DNA of 64,000 bases, taken from the NCBI GenBank assembly GCA_028687575.1, contig JAQTZW010000002.1:62001-126000 (forward strand). Reading direction: 5' to 3'. This stretch comes from Gallionella sp. Lineage in GTDB: Bacteria > Pseudomonadota > Gammaproteobacteria > Burkholderiales > Gallionellaceae. How positions within the stretch are numbered: position 1 is the stretch's first letter; each line of letters opens with the position of its first letter. The position numbers and the translations under genes are program-made. The notes below the pieces were generated by a model that saw only the letters and a list, made by a program, of their open reading frames with translations, was not told the origin of the DNA and ran no database searches. This document shows positions 24,497-34,458 of this stretch, piece by piece.

Positions 24497-24955
24497 ATGA
24501 GTCTAAACAAGATATTTATCTATTTATATTATCTAGTGATAGCTGCCCTAGCATTTATATGTTCTACGGTTATTCCATTCCAACAGTCCGAAGATGCAAG
24601 AATCGAATACACCAACAAGTTGTTTGTTGAGTATAAGCAGGCTAACAATTTGCAATATGTGGATGAAACTAGCGAGGTGGCGAAATCAATCCGAAATGAC
24701 GGACATGTTTTTGGTAAAGCAAAATATAAGGAACTATCTGGAAAGTACGGCTTGTTTGCATGTGCAGTTGCCTTGTTTCTAACACTGCTTATGCCGTTTT
24801 CTCGTTCAAGTGATTTGGTTTTGATCGGAGCGAGCTTCGCGGCTTTATATGGATTAGGCGCACTTACTACTGAAAGTTTTATTGCCATCCTGCTGCTGAC
24901 ACTGGTGGCTTATTCAATACAAAAATGGAAAATTTCAATAACAAAAAAGCGGTAA
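24497..24955 (+). CDS. Small AT-rich membrane protein, unknown
   Basis: The 152-residue product has a TM helix at about 5-25, a polar segment (about 30-80) and two or three hydrophobic helices at about 84-145, ending in a basic tail. I recognise no family. Codon and base composition look much more AT-rich than the flanking genes, which suggests recent acquisition. The ATG at 24497 is used; no good Shine-Dalgarno is visible. It converges on the RhlE-type helicase across a shared terminator. Confidence 0.65.
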   Translation: MSLNKIFIYLYYLVIAALAFICSTVIPFQQSEDARIEYTNKLFVEYKQANNLQYVDETSEVAKSIRNDGHVFGKAKYKELSGKYGLFACAVALFLTLLMPFSRSSDLVLIGASFAALYGLGALTTESFIAILLLTLVAYSIQKWKISITKKR

Positions 24956-25020
24956 ATTTCCAACTTGTCAGCCTGAGTGGTTTCGTTGCGTAATCCGAGG
25001 TAAGACTGATCATGGGATAA

Positions 25021-25059
25021 AAAAAGGGCGTCCCGCCGGTATGGCGAGACGCCCTTTTT
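25021..25059. terminator. Bidirectional intrinsic terminator
   Basis: AAAAAGGGCGTC (25021-25032) pairs with GACGCCCTTTTT (25048-25059), with an inner GCC/GGC stem. A T run follows the stem on both strands, so it serves both the helicase (minus) and the AT-rich membrane gene (plus). Confidence 0.92.
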
Positions 25060-25088
25060 GCGGGGGCAGTTTGCCTGCTGCGCCCGGT

Positions 25089-26612
25089 TTACCTGCCGCG
25101 CCGTGCCGCTGGTTTGGGGGAGAACAGCGCGGGTTGTGGCATGGCCTGATGGCGCGCCGCTTCGGACAGGAACTTCGGTTCGGCGGGCTTCTTCGGCGGA
25201 CGGGGCTTGTTGCCAGGCTGGGCGTTGCCGGTTTGTTCCGCACGCGGCTGTCCGTTGCGTGGCTGACCATCGCGGGATTGGCTGTTGCGCGGCTGTCCGT
25301 TGCGGTTGGGCTGCGCCGGTTTCTGCGGGTTGTCGGCGCGGTTGCCGTTGGCGGTGTTGCCGCGCGGTGCGGCGCTGCCGCCGGTTTTGGCGGTGGTGTT
25401 GCTGTGGCGGCGCTGACCGTGCTGCGGACGCGGCGGGCGCGGGGCGTCTGCCGGGATCACATCGGGTGGGACGAAATCCTCGGCGCTGGCGCGCGGGATC
25501 TGCATCTTGATCAGGCGCTCGATGCTCTTCAGGTAGGGCATCTCCTCGTTGTCCACCAGCGACACCGCCGCGCCATTGCTGCCGGCACGACCGGTGCGGC
25601 CGATGCGGTGCACGTAGTCTTCCGGCACGTTGGGCAACTCGAAGTTGACCACGTGCGGCAGCAGGTCAATGTCCAGTCCGCGCGCGGCGATGTCGGTCGC
25701 TACCAGCACCGGCAGCGAGCCGTCCTTGAACTGCGCCAGCGCCTTGGTGCGCGCCGACTGGCTCTTGTTGCCGTGGATCGCCATCGCCGGGATGCCTTCC
25801 TTGCACAGCTTTTCGGCCAGCCGGTTCGCGCCGTGCTTGGTGCGGGTGAACACCAGCACCTGTTTCCAGTCCTGGCGGCGGATCAGGTGCATCAGCAGGT
25901 AGCTTTTCAGCTTCTGCGGAATCATGTGCACGCTTTGCTCGACCAGTTCGGAGGTGGTATTGCGGCGCGCCACTTCGACGAAGCCGGGGTTGTTCAGCAG
26001 GCCGTCGGCCAGCGCCTTGATCTCGTCCGAGAAGGTCGCCGAGAACAGCAGGTTCTGGCGGGTCTTGGGCAACAGCGCCAGAATTTTCTTGATGTCGCGG
26101 ATGAAGCCCATGTCCAGCATGCGGTCGGCTTCGTCCAGCACCAGAATCTCCACGCCGGACAGGTCCAGCGTCTTTTGCCCGACATGGTCGAGCAGACGGC
26201 CCGGCGTGGCGACCAGAATGTCCAGCTGCTCGCGCAAGGCCTTGATCTGCGGGTTGATGTTGACACCGCCGAACATCACCATGGATTTCAGCGGCAGGTA
26301 TTTGCCATAGGTTTGCACCGATTCTTCGACCTGGGCCGCGAGTTCGCGGGTAGGTGTCAGGATCAGGCAGCGCGGGCGGCCACGGCCAGACTGCGCGGCG
26401 GGCTGGGCATGCAGCCGGTGCAGGATGGGCAGCGTGAAGCCGGCGGTCTTGCCGGTTCCGGTCTGCGCGCCGGCCAGCAGGTCGCCGCCTTGCAGCACCA
26501 GCGGAATGGCCTGCGCCTGAACCGGGGTGGGGTGGGTGTAACCCGCGTCGCCGATGGCGCGCAGGATGGGTTCAGCCAGATTCAGGCTGGCGAAAGTGAT
26601 TTCATTGGACAA
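25089..26612 (-). CDS. rhlE: DEAD-box RNA helicase, RhlE type
   Basis: The 507-residue helicase unwinds RNA in ribosome assembly or mRNA turnover. Motifs in order: Q motif ([14 protein letters not shown]), Walker [21 protein letters not shown] in [16 protein letters not shown], and [10 protein letters not shown]. After about residue 395 a long low-complexity tail rich in Arg, Asn, Gln, Gly and Pro follows, with repeats of NGQPRNSQ type, ending in a basic KKP region. The start is TTG, supported by AGGAG seven bases upstream. A leader of about 120 bases follows an extended -10 promoter, as often seen for helicases with leader control. Confidence 0.93.
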   Translation of the reverse strand: MSNEITFASLNLAEPILRAIGDAGYTHPTPVQAQAIPLVLQGGDLLAGAQTGTGKTAGFTLPILHRLHAQPAAQSGRGRPRCLILTPTRELAAQVEESVQTYGKYLPLKSMVMFGGVNINPQIKALREQLDILVATPGRLLDHVGQKTLDLSGVEILVLDEADRMLDMGFIRDIKKILALLPKTRQNLLFSATFSDEIKALADGLLNNPGFVEVARRNTTSELVEQSVHMIPQKLKSYLLMHLIRRQDWKQVLVFTRTKHGANRLAEKLCKEGIPAMAIHGNKSQSARTKALAQFKDGSLPVLVATDIAARGLDIDLLPHVVNFELPNVPEDYVHRIGRTGRAGSNGAAVSLVDNEEMPYLKSIERLIKMQIPRASAEDFVPPDVIPADAPRPPRPQHGQRRHSNTTAKTGGSAAPRGNTANGNRADNPQKPAQPNRNGQPRNSQSRDGQPRNGQPRAEQTGNAQPGNKPRPPKKPAEPKFLSEAARHQAMPQPALFSPKPAARRGR

Positions 26613-26740
26613 ACTAATACTCCTGCGACGGCCTGACGTCCTGTATGGACATCACCAATCGGGGCAGACGAGTCAAGTGATCGAAAGATCGGGGTGTGAG
26701 AAGGAGCCGCTGCGCTGATTGGTCTTGCGCAGGGCGGCGC

Positions 26741-26749
26741 ATTATAGCA
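26741..26749 (-). promoter_or_regulatory. Extended -10 promoter of the RhlE-type helicase
   Basis: Read on the minus strand the sequence is TGCTATAAT, a perfect TATAAT with the TG extension. No good -35 is present, as expected for extended -10 promoters. Transcription would begin near 26734, leaving a leader of about 120 bases. Confidence 0.6.
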
Positions 26750-26799
26750 GCGTTGTCGGATTGGCGGTGAAGGATGAGTAGAAAACTGTGTCGCTAAGG

Positions 26800-26805
26800 T
26801 ATAAT
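26800..26805 (+). promoter_or_regulatory. Possible -10 element upstream of fmdB-DUF502-aspS
   Basis: A perfect TATAAT lies 36 bases before the fmdB start codon. I see no good -35 at normal spacing, so this is a tentative promoter for the long plus-strand gene run. Confidence 0.4.
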
Positions 26806-26841
26806 GCCTGCCTTTTGAATATTTTACCGGTAGCAAGACTC

Positions 26842-27090
26842 ATGCCAATTTATGCCTACGCCTGTTCCAGCTGCGGTTTGCAGCAGGATGTGATGCAGAA
26901 GATCAGCGATCCCGTACTCACCACTTGCTCTTCATGCGGCAAGGAAACCTTTACCAAGCAATTGACCGCCGCCGGCTTTCAGTTGAAGGGTAACGGCTAT
27001 TACGTGACCGATTTCAAGGATAAGCCCAAGCCGGAGTGCGCGCCCTGCGCCAGTGCCGGGAGTTGTCCTGCCGCCGGTGGGAACAGCTGA
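26842..27090 (+). CDS. FmdB-family zinc-ribbon protein
   Basis: The 82-residue protein is a putative regulatory zinc ribbon: PIYAYACSSCG at the start and TCSSCGKETF next give two CxxC pairs for metal binding. The C-terminal part is Cys- and Pro-containing (CAPCASAGSC) and could hold another metal. The ORF is open 18 codons upstream, but ATG 26842 gives the standard MPIYxYxC start. FmdB-like genes upstream of DUF502 and aspS are a recurrent betaproteobacterial arrangement. Molecular function is not established. Confidence 0.88.
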   Translation: MPIYAYACSSCGLQQDVMQKISDPVLTTCSSCGKETFTKQLTAAGFQLKGNGYYVTDFKDKPKPECAPCASAGSCPAAGGNS

Positions 27091-27093
27091 ACA

Positions 27094-27723
27094 ATGAAAA
27101 AATACCTCATAACCGGGCTGCTGGTCTGGGTGCCGCTGGGCATCACGATCTGGGTGCTGAATCTGACTATCAGCACCATGGACCAGACGCTGTTGTTGTT
27201 GCCGGAGTTGTGGCATCCCGACCGCTTGCTGGGTATGCATGTGCCGGGCTTGGGTATCATCCTGACCTTTGCGGTGGTGCTGGTCACAGGTCTGCTGATA
27301 CGCAACGTGTTCGGCCAGCGGCTGTGGGCCGCGTCCGAAAAAGGCATGCTGCACATCCCTTTCGTCGGCAACATCTATAAGGGCGTCAAGCAGGTCAGCG
27401 ACACGCTGCTGTCGGGTAACGGCAACTCCTTTCGCAAGGTGCTGCTGGTGCGCTACCCGCATCCGCAGGCCTGGTCGCTGGCGTTCCAGACCAACGTGCC
27501 ACGCGAGGTGGGCGGTCGTTTCGACGACGAATATGTGGCGGTGTTCATTCCCACCACACCCAGCCCGGTGAACGGTTTTTATTTCTTTGTGCGCCGCGAG
27601 GACACCATTGAGATGGATATGACGGTGGATGTCGCGTTGCGCGCCATCGTTTCGATGGGCGTGGTGTCGGATACCGAGCCTGCACCGCACAAACCACATA
27701 CACTCAACAACGATTATTCCTAA
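27094..27723 (+). CDS. DUF502 family membrane protein
   Basis: This 209-residue inner-membrane protein begins with a helix (about 4-24) with the typical LLVWVPLGITIWVL segment, has a second helix at about 55-75, and then the conserved family region PFVGNIYKGVKQVSDTL, a soluble domain with VAVFIPTTPSPVNGFYFFV and an acidic stretch. The function of DUF502 proteins is unknown. It starts three bases after fmdB and precedes aspS by 12 bases, so it is cotranscribed with both. Confidence 0.9.
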   Translation: MKKYLITGLLVWVPLGITIWVLNLTISTMDQTLLLLPELWHPDRLLGMHVPGLGIILTFAVVLVTGLLIRNVFGQRLWAASEKGMLHIPFVGNIYKGVKQVSDTLLSGNGNSFRKVLLVRYPHPQAWSLAFQTNVPREVGGRFDDEYVAVFIPTTPSPVNGFYFFVRREDTIEMDMTVDVALRAIVSMGVVSDTEPAPHKPHTLNNDYS

Positions 27724-27735
27724 AGACAGACAGCT

Positions 27736-29538
<1,803 letters not shown>

Positions 29539-29541
29539 GCA

Positions 29542-30444
29542 ATGGCGATTCCCGATTTTCAGACGCTGATGCTTCCGTTGTTGAAGCTGCTGGCTGATAA
29601 GCGGGAGTACGCTATGAGAGAGGTGACTGACACGCTTTCCGATCAGTTCGGTCTGACTGAGGAGGAGCGAAATGTTGCTTCTACAGTTAGCGGCCAAGGT
29701 GTGATGTATAACCGTACTGCTTGGGCAAAAACCTACCTTAAGCGAGCAGGCTTGGTGGAGCAGCCAAAGCGTGGACTTTTCAAAATATCTGAAAAGGGAT
29801 TCAGGGCGCTCCAAACCAAACCGACCGCAATCAATCTGAAATTTCTGGAGCAATTCGGTGATGGGTTGAATTTGAAGGAATACGCTACCGAACAAACTCA
29901 ATTTACTTCTCAAGAGCTTCCCACCCAAACACCAGAAGAGTTGATTGAAAGCGGTGCAAAAGTCATAAGAAAAGACTTGGCTGAGGAAATCTTGTCCAGA
30001 ATCAAGGGGTGCTCGCCGGTGTTCTTTGAGCGCCTGGTGGTCGAGCTACTGGTTAAGATGGGCTACGGCGGAAGTCGCCAAGACGCTGGTCGAGCCATCG
30101 GTCGCAGTGGTGACGAAGGTATAGACGGGGTTATCCACGAAGATCGCTTGGGCCTTGATGTGATTTACCTTCAGGCAAAACGTTGGGAAGGTGTGGTCGG
30201 TCGCCCAGAGATACAAAAATTCGTTGGTGCATTGCAGGGGCAACGCGCGAAAAAAGGCGTATTCATTACGACTTCGGATTTCACCAAGGAAGCTGTGGAG
30301 TACGTCCGCAACATAGACAACAAGGTGGTGCTGATCAATGGTGCGTTGCTGGCGAATCTGATGATAGATCACAATGTCGGCGTTTCTCTGGCGGCAACTT
30401 ACGAGATCAAGAAAATTGATTCCGATTATTTCCTTGAAGACTAA
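29542..30444 (+). CDS. Mrr-like restriction endonuclease
   Basis: The 300-residue protein has an N-terminal winged-helix Mrr_N-type domain (about 5-95, with GLTEEERN and RAGLVEQPKRGLFKISEKG) and a C-terminal Mrr catalytic domain. Catalytic-type residues are E163 in FFERLVVELL, D195 in GDEGIDG and Q211-A-K213 in LQAKRW, the Mrr variant of PD-(D/E)XK. Mrr enzymes are type IV systems that cleave methylated DNA without a partner methylase. The base composition looks more AT-rich than aspS. It is placed three bases after aspS, which would couple its expression to a housekeeping gene. Confidence 0.88.
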   Translation: MAIPDFQTLMLPLLKLLADKREYAMREVTDTLSDQFGLTEEERNVASTVSGQGVMYNRTAWAKTYLKRAGLVEQPKRGLFKISEKGFRALQTKPTAINLKFLEQFGDGLNLKEYATEQTQFTSQELPTQTPEELIESGAKVIRKDLAEEILSRIKGCSPVFFERLVVELLVKMGYGGSRQDAGRAIGRSGDEGIDGVIHEDRLGLDVIYLQAKRWEGVVGRPEIQKFVGALQGQRAKKGVFITTSDFTKEAVEYVRNIDNKVVLINGALLANLMIDHNVGVSLAATYEIKKIDSDYFLED

Positions 30445-30464
30445 TTGGGTTTATGGAGGCCATC

Positions 30465-30845
30465 ATGGGTGCGACTTATGCTGAATTAACGCTCACCAAC
30501 CTGTTCAACAAGCAGGTGGTGAGTGCGCATGCGCTGGTGGATACCGGGGCGACGTTCATGTGCGTGCCGGAATCAATGGCGTTGCAATTGGGGTTCGACA
30601 TCACCGAAGTGGGCTGTCATGTCGTGACGCTGGCGGACGGGCGTCAGATCAAGGTGCCGCGCATCGCGCCCGTCGAGATCACCTTCGGCAATCGCAGCTA
30701 TGTGACCGAGGCGCTGGTGTTGGGTGATGAGCCGCTGATGGGCGTGTTGCCGCTGGAGGCGATGGATTTGCAAGTTGATCCGCTGCGCCAGAAACTGGTT
30801 GTCAATCCGGCGCATCCGAACTTCCCGGTCGCCTCGGCGAAGTGA
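30465..30845 (+). CDS. Retropepsin-like aspartic protease
   Basis: This small clan AA protein has 126 residues. The active-site triad is ALVDTGATFMCVPE near residue 25, followed by the expected flap and hydrophobic blocks, and ends with LGDEPLMGVLPLEAMDLQVDP, the second conserved family block. Like retropepsins it would work as a homodimer. No signal peptide is seen. The second ATG (30465) is chosen because GGAGG lies five bases upstream; the first ATG (30453) overlaps that site. Substrate is unknown; its neighbours are a nuclease and an RNase-inhibitor pair. Confidence 0.82.
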   Translation: MGATYAELTLTNLFNKQVVSAHALVDTGATFMCVPESMALQLGFDITEVGCHVVTLADGRQIKVPRIAPVEITFGNRSYVTEALVLGDEPLMGVLPLEAMDLQVDPLRQKLVVNPAHPNFPVASAK

Positions 30846-30890
30846 AGTGAGCGGTGATTAGGGAAGATGGAGTTGCATAACGGTTTTGTG

Positions 30891-31301
30891 ATGCGCACGT
30901 TGTTTCGGAGTGTGCTGCTGGTGTTGGCGCTGTGCGGCCTGCTGGCTTGTCAGCCCGGCCATGAGGGGGCGGCACGCGATGTCGCTGCCGGGCAGGCGGC
31001 GAGTGGAGTGGATGCCGTCAGCGGCTTGCCGCTGGTGGCATCGGCGGAGTTGCCGCGTGAGGCACAGGAGACACTGGCTGCCATCAAGCGGGGCGGGCCT
31101 TACGCCTATGACCGGGACGGCGTGGTGTTCGGCAATTACGAGCGCGTCTTACCCAAGCGGCCACGCGGCTATTATCATGAATACACAGTGAAAACGCCCG
31201 GCGTGCGGACGCGCGGCGCGCGCCGCATCATTAGCGGAGATGTCGCCGAGTATTACTACACCACCGACCATTACCAATCTTTCAAGCGAATTCGGGAGTA
31301 G
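30891..31301 (+). CDS. Lipoprotein-signal ribonuclease of the barnase / RNase Sa type
   Basis: The mature part (about 60-136) matches the microbial guanyl-specific RNase family: IKRGGPYAYDRDG, then E97 in YYHEYTV, R111 in RGARR and H127 in DHYQSF, the residues expected for general base, phosphate binding and general acid. From the second ATG (30891) the protein begins with a lipoprotein signal ending LLAC (Cys20), so it may be membrane-anchored on the periplasmic side. ATG 30867 adds eight residues and has no better signal. The next gene encodes a barstar-like inhibitor two bases downstream, which strongly supports an active RNase. Confidence 0.87.
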   Translation: MRTLFRSVLLVLALCGLLACQPGHEGAARDVAAGQAASGVDAVSGLPLVASAELPREAQETLAAIKRGGPYAYDRDGVVFGNYERVLPKRPRGYYHEYTVKTPGVRTRGARRIISGDVAEYYYTTDHYQSFKRIRE

Positions 31302-31303
31302 CC

Positions 31304-31777
31304 ATGTCAGGAAATGCCACTGCTCGCAAGGTCAATTATCCGGAAATTCCGGTGGAGGCCGCCATGACAGAAGTCTCACTGGTCGAAAATTTCGTGCCGA
31401 GACTGGAGAGTCTGGCGGATGCCGCCTGCCTGCGGATCGCGCAGGGCGGGGAGGCTTTGCGCGAGGCTGCCGGGGAGGCCGGATATGTTTATTTTGAGGC
31501 CGATCTGAAAGGCATCAAGGGCAAGAAGAATCTGCTGATCGCGCTGGCGCAGGCGGTCGAATATCCCGACGAGTTCGGCGCAAACTGGGATGCGCTGGTG
31601 GATGTGCTGTGTGATTTTTCATGGCACCCCGCGCCGGGTTATGTGCTGCTGCTGCGCAATGTCAGTCCCACGCTGGGGCTGTCGGCCTATGACCGGGAGA
31701 TCGCCCAGGACATTCTGGACGACACGGTGGTTTACTGGCGGCAGCGCAACAAGCCGTTCTGGATATTTCTGGGCTAA
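31304..31777 (+). CDS. Barstar-family RNase inhibitor
   Basis: The 157-residue protein ends in a barstar domain (about 60-157): YFEADLKGIKGKKNLLIALAQ, then FGANWDALVDVL, where D96 and D100 align with the inhibitor-loop acids of barstar, and a closing WIFLG strand. About 55 extra residues precede the domain. It has no signal peptide, so it would stay in the cytoplasm and protect against the RNase before export. GGGAG six bases before ATG 31304 supports the start. It follows the RNase by two bases and precedes nudB by two. Confidence 0.9.
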   Translation: MSGNATARKVNYPEIPVEAAMTEVSLVENFVPRLESLADAACLRIAQGGEALREAAGEAGYVYFEADLKGIKGKKNLLIALAQAVEYPDEFGANWDALVDVLCDFSWHPAPGYVLLLRNVSPTLGLSAYDREIAQDILDDTVVYWRQRNKPFWIFLG

Positions 31778-31779
31778 GC

Positions 31780-32232
31780 ATGGTCATGGCTGGTGTCAAA
31801 CAGCCGGTTTCGGTGCTGGTGGTCATCCATACTGCGGCGGGCGAGGTGCTGTTGCTGGAGCGCGCCGACCATCCTGGTTACTGGCAGTCAGTCACCGGCA
31901 GTCGCGAGGGCGAGGAATCATTGCGCGACACGGCGATCCGCGAGGTACGCGAGGAGACGGGCCTGCAGGCCGGTCAGTTCGAGTTGTCCGACTGGCAGCG
32001 ACAGAATATCTACGAAATCTATCCGCACTGGCGGCATCGCTATCCGGCGGGCATCACGCACAATACCGAGCATGTGTTCGGCCTGAGCTTGCCAGCCCGA
32101 CAAGTGGTGCGACTGGCGGTCGGCGAACACTTGAGTTACCGATGGCTGCCGTGGCAGGATGCTGCCGAGAAAGTTTTTTCTCCTAGCAACCGGGAGGCAA
32201 TTCTGGAGTTATCATTGCGCCGCCACTGGTAG
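31780..32232 (+). CDS. nudB: Dihydroneopterin triphosphate diphosphatase (Nudix)
   Basis: NudB removes pyrophosphate from dihydroneopterin triphosphate in folate synthesis, a step before FolP. The 150-residue protein has a clear Nudix box, GSREGEESLRDTAIREVREETGL (near residues 40-62), and conserved ITHNTEHVFGL. In related genomes nudB usually follows aspS closely; here four accessory genes separate them. The start could be ATG 31780 or the ATG two codons later. Confidence 0.9.
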   Translation: MVMAGVKQPVSVLVVIHTAAGEVLLLERADHPGYWQSVTGSREGEESLRDTAIREVREETGLQAGQFELSDWQRQNIYEIYPHWRHRYPAGITHNTEHVFGLSLPARQVVRLAVGEHLSYRWLPWQDAAEKVFSPSNREAILELSLRRHW

Positions 32233-32259
32233 TCGGAAAATTTTATTATTGAAGGTTCT

Positions 32260-33285
32260 ATGTTGCTTGATCAGACTGTTTTCGAATTGACCGAGAAAGG
32301 TCGGCGCGGCTTGACAACCAGTACTGGGTTGGTTGGTGATGCCAAAATCATGCTTCCCCTGTTCGGTAATGGGCTGACCGTCGCCGATGTGGCTGAGAAA
32401 TTGCCGCCCAGCGTGCGCGCCTGTTGCGTAGCAACGGTCAGGAATTTACTCGCGGAAGGTTATATCGTTGCGGGCGGCGAGTCGGAAGTTGCTGCGCCGT
32501 CAGTGGAGAGTAGCCAGTCTGTCAGTCCGCCGCCAGCAAGCCCGCCAGCAAGCCCGCTGGCTGTTACCGTGGTGGAAGATGACGGGCTCGATTTTACCGG
32601 CAAGTTCCATACTCCAGATACTGTCGCACCTGATCCTGAAGAAGAGCAGACGCTCAGGCTAATTTCCAAAGAGAAGTTGGCGGCAGAGATAGAGGCGCGC
32701 GCGCATCAATTGGCACTCGATAAGTTCCACCAGTTTGAGATTGAGATGAATAACGGGCTGGCAACGATGGCCGAAGCGGACTCGTTGCGACAAGAGCGGG
32801 AAGCCTTGGAAGTGCAGCACAAAATGGTCGAGAGTGCGCGTTTGAGCCCGCTCTTTGAGTGTTTGCGTGCCTCTGCCTTTTTTGCCGACTTTCCCGATGC
32901 GGAGTTGGCAGAAGTTTTGCATATCGGTGTTTGGCATGAGCAGGACGAGCAAGCGGTGCTGATCAATGATGGCGATATAGCAGATTCGTTCTTTGTGATG
33001 CTGAAGGGGCTGGCCGGTGTGTTCAAGCGTGAACGTTTGATAGGCTTGATTCAGCCCGGTGACAGTTTTGGTGAGTTTTCATTTCTGTCAGGGGAGGGCA
33101 AAGTACACCATGCCGGTGTGGTCACCCGCTCTCATATCGAATATATGGAATTCGACAACAACCAACTGAAAGATATTTCCTTGCCAGCGCAACTGCGCTT
33201 TGCTTCGGCATTCTCGCGTTGCCAGACCAAGCGTCTGATTTTGGCCAACGAACAAATCGTCAATCTGCTGACCAGTGAAAGCTGA
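32260..33285 (+). CDS. Cyclic-nucleotide-binding-like protein with N-terminal helical domain
   Basis: The 341 residues contain an N-terminal domain of about 75 residues that looks like a small winged-helix ([30 protein letters not shown]), a Pro/Ser linker, a helical region rich in Glu and Gln (about 130-190), and a C-terminal cNMP-binding-like beta barrel (about 200-315) with [12 protein letters not shown]. The Arg-Ala pair that normally binds the cyclic phosphate is replaced: the segment reads VHHAGVV. It may therefore bind another ligand or none. No known output domain is seen. It sits between nudB and nadA with GAAGG before the ATG. Confidence 0.75.
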   Translation: MLLDQTVFELTEKGRRGLTTSTGLVGDAKIMLPLFGNGLTVADVAEKLPPSVRACCVATVRNLLAEGYIVAGGESEVAAPSVESSQSVSPPPASPPASPLAVTVVEDDGLDFTGKFHTPDTVAPDPEEEQTLRLISKEKLAAEIEARAHQLALDKFHQFEIEMNNGLATMAEADSLRQEREALEVQHKMVESARLSPLFECLRASAFFADFPDAELAEVLHIGVWHEQDEQAVLINDGDIADSFFVMLKGLAGVFKRERLIGLIQPGDSFGEFSFLSGEGKVHHAGVVTRSHIEYMEFDNNQLKDISLPAQLRFASAFSRCQTKRLILANEQIVNLLTSES

Positions 33286-33298
33286 CGAAATCATACTT

Positions 33299-34381
33299 AT
33301 GTCCGAATCCGTAATTTCCATCTCCTACGACCATCCCGGTCGCGTTTCAGCCTTGGCTTGTGTCAAACCGGTGCGTGAAGTCGGGCCGCAGGAAAAAGCC
33401 GCGCTGATAGCACGCATCAAGTCCATGCTGATAGAGCAAAACGCGGTGTTGGTGGCGCATTACTACGTACATTCAGACTTGCAGGATTTGGCCGAAGCGA
33501 CCGGTGGTATCGTCTCGGACTCACTGGATATGGCCAACTTCGGCCACCGTCATCCTGCGAAAACCATCGTCGTCGCTGGCGTGCGTTTCATGGGCGAGAC
33601 TGCAAAGATACTTAATCCGGAAAAACGTGTATTGATGCCCGAACTGGACGCCGAGTGTTCGCTCGATCTGGGTTGTCCGGCGGACGAATTCTCGGCGTTT
33701 TGCGACGCCCATCCCGACCGCACCGTGGTGGTCTATGCCAACACCAGCGCGGCAGTAAAGGCGCGCGCCGACTGGATGGTGACCAGTTCCATCGCGCTGC
33801 CGGTGGTTAAGCATCTGCACCAACAGGGCAAGAAAATTCTGTGGGCACCGGACCGCCATCTGGGCGGCTATATTCAGGAGCAGACCGGCGCGGACATGCT
33901 GCTATGGCAGGGCTCCTGCGTGGTGCATGACGAATACAAGGCGCGCGAACTCGCCGAACTGAAGGCGCAGCACCCGGGCGCAGTGGTGTTGGTGCATCCC
34001 GAGTCGCCGCGTTCGGTGGTTCAGCTGGCCGATGCGGTCGGTTCCACCACCCAGTTGATCAACGCGGCGCGGGCTTCCGAGGCACGGGAGTTCATCGTCG
34101 CCACCGACAACGGCATCCTGCACAAGATGCGCACACTGTGCCCGGACAAGACCTTTCTCGAAGCGCCCACCGCAGGCCGGGGGGCGACCTGCACCAGTTG
34201 CAGCCACTGTCCGTGGATGGCGATGAACGGTCTGGTCAATCTGGCCGAAGTGCTGGAAAACGGGCGTAATGAAATACAGGTTGATCCGGCTGTCATTCCG
34301 CGCGCCGTACAGCCCATTCAGCGCATGCTCGACTTCGCCCGTCAGATTAGTTTACCGACCAGCGGCCTCGGCAACGCTTGA
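33299..34381 (+). CDS. nadA: Quinolinate synthase A
   Basis: NadA condenses iminoaspartate and dihydroxyacetone phosphate to quinolinate for NAD, using a [4Fe-4S] cluster. The 360 residues show [18 protein letters not shown], the cluster cysteines in the LGCPADEF segment, GSCVVHDEY and the C-terminal [13 protein letters not shown] block, and [15 protein letters not shown]. The start is uncertain: ATG 33299 is used, while a GTG at 33275 overlaps the preceding gene. nadB and nadC are not in the window. Confidence 0.95.
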   Translation: MSESVISISYDHPGRVSALACVKPVREVGPQEKAALIARIKSMLIEQNAVLVAHYYVHSDLQDLAEATGGIVSDSLDMANFGHRHPAKTIVVAGVRFMGETAKILNPEKRVLMPELDAECSLDLGCPADEFSAFCDAHPDRTVVVYANTSAAVKARADWMVTSSIALPVVKHLHQQGKKILWAPDRHLGGYIQEQTGADMLLWQGSCVVHDEYKARELAELKAQHPGAVVLVHPESPRSVVQLADAVGSTTQLINAARASEAREFIVATDNGILHKMRTLCPDKTFLEAPTAGRGATCTSCSHCPWMAMNGLVNLAEVLENGRNEIQVDPAVIPRAVQPIQRMLDFARQISLPTSGLGNA

Positions 34382-34458
34382 TCAGGGTGGGCGACGTCAC
34401 TGCGTCGCACTGCAATTTTCAATGGTTTGTCAGGCTGGCGTTTGGGTAGAATAGCGCC

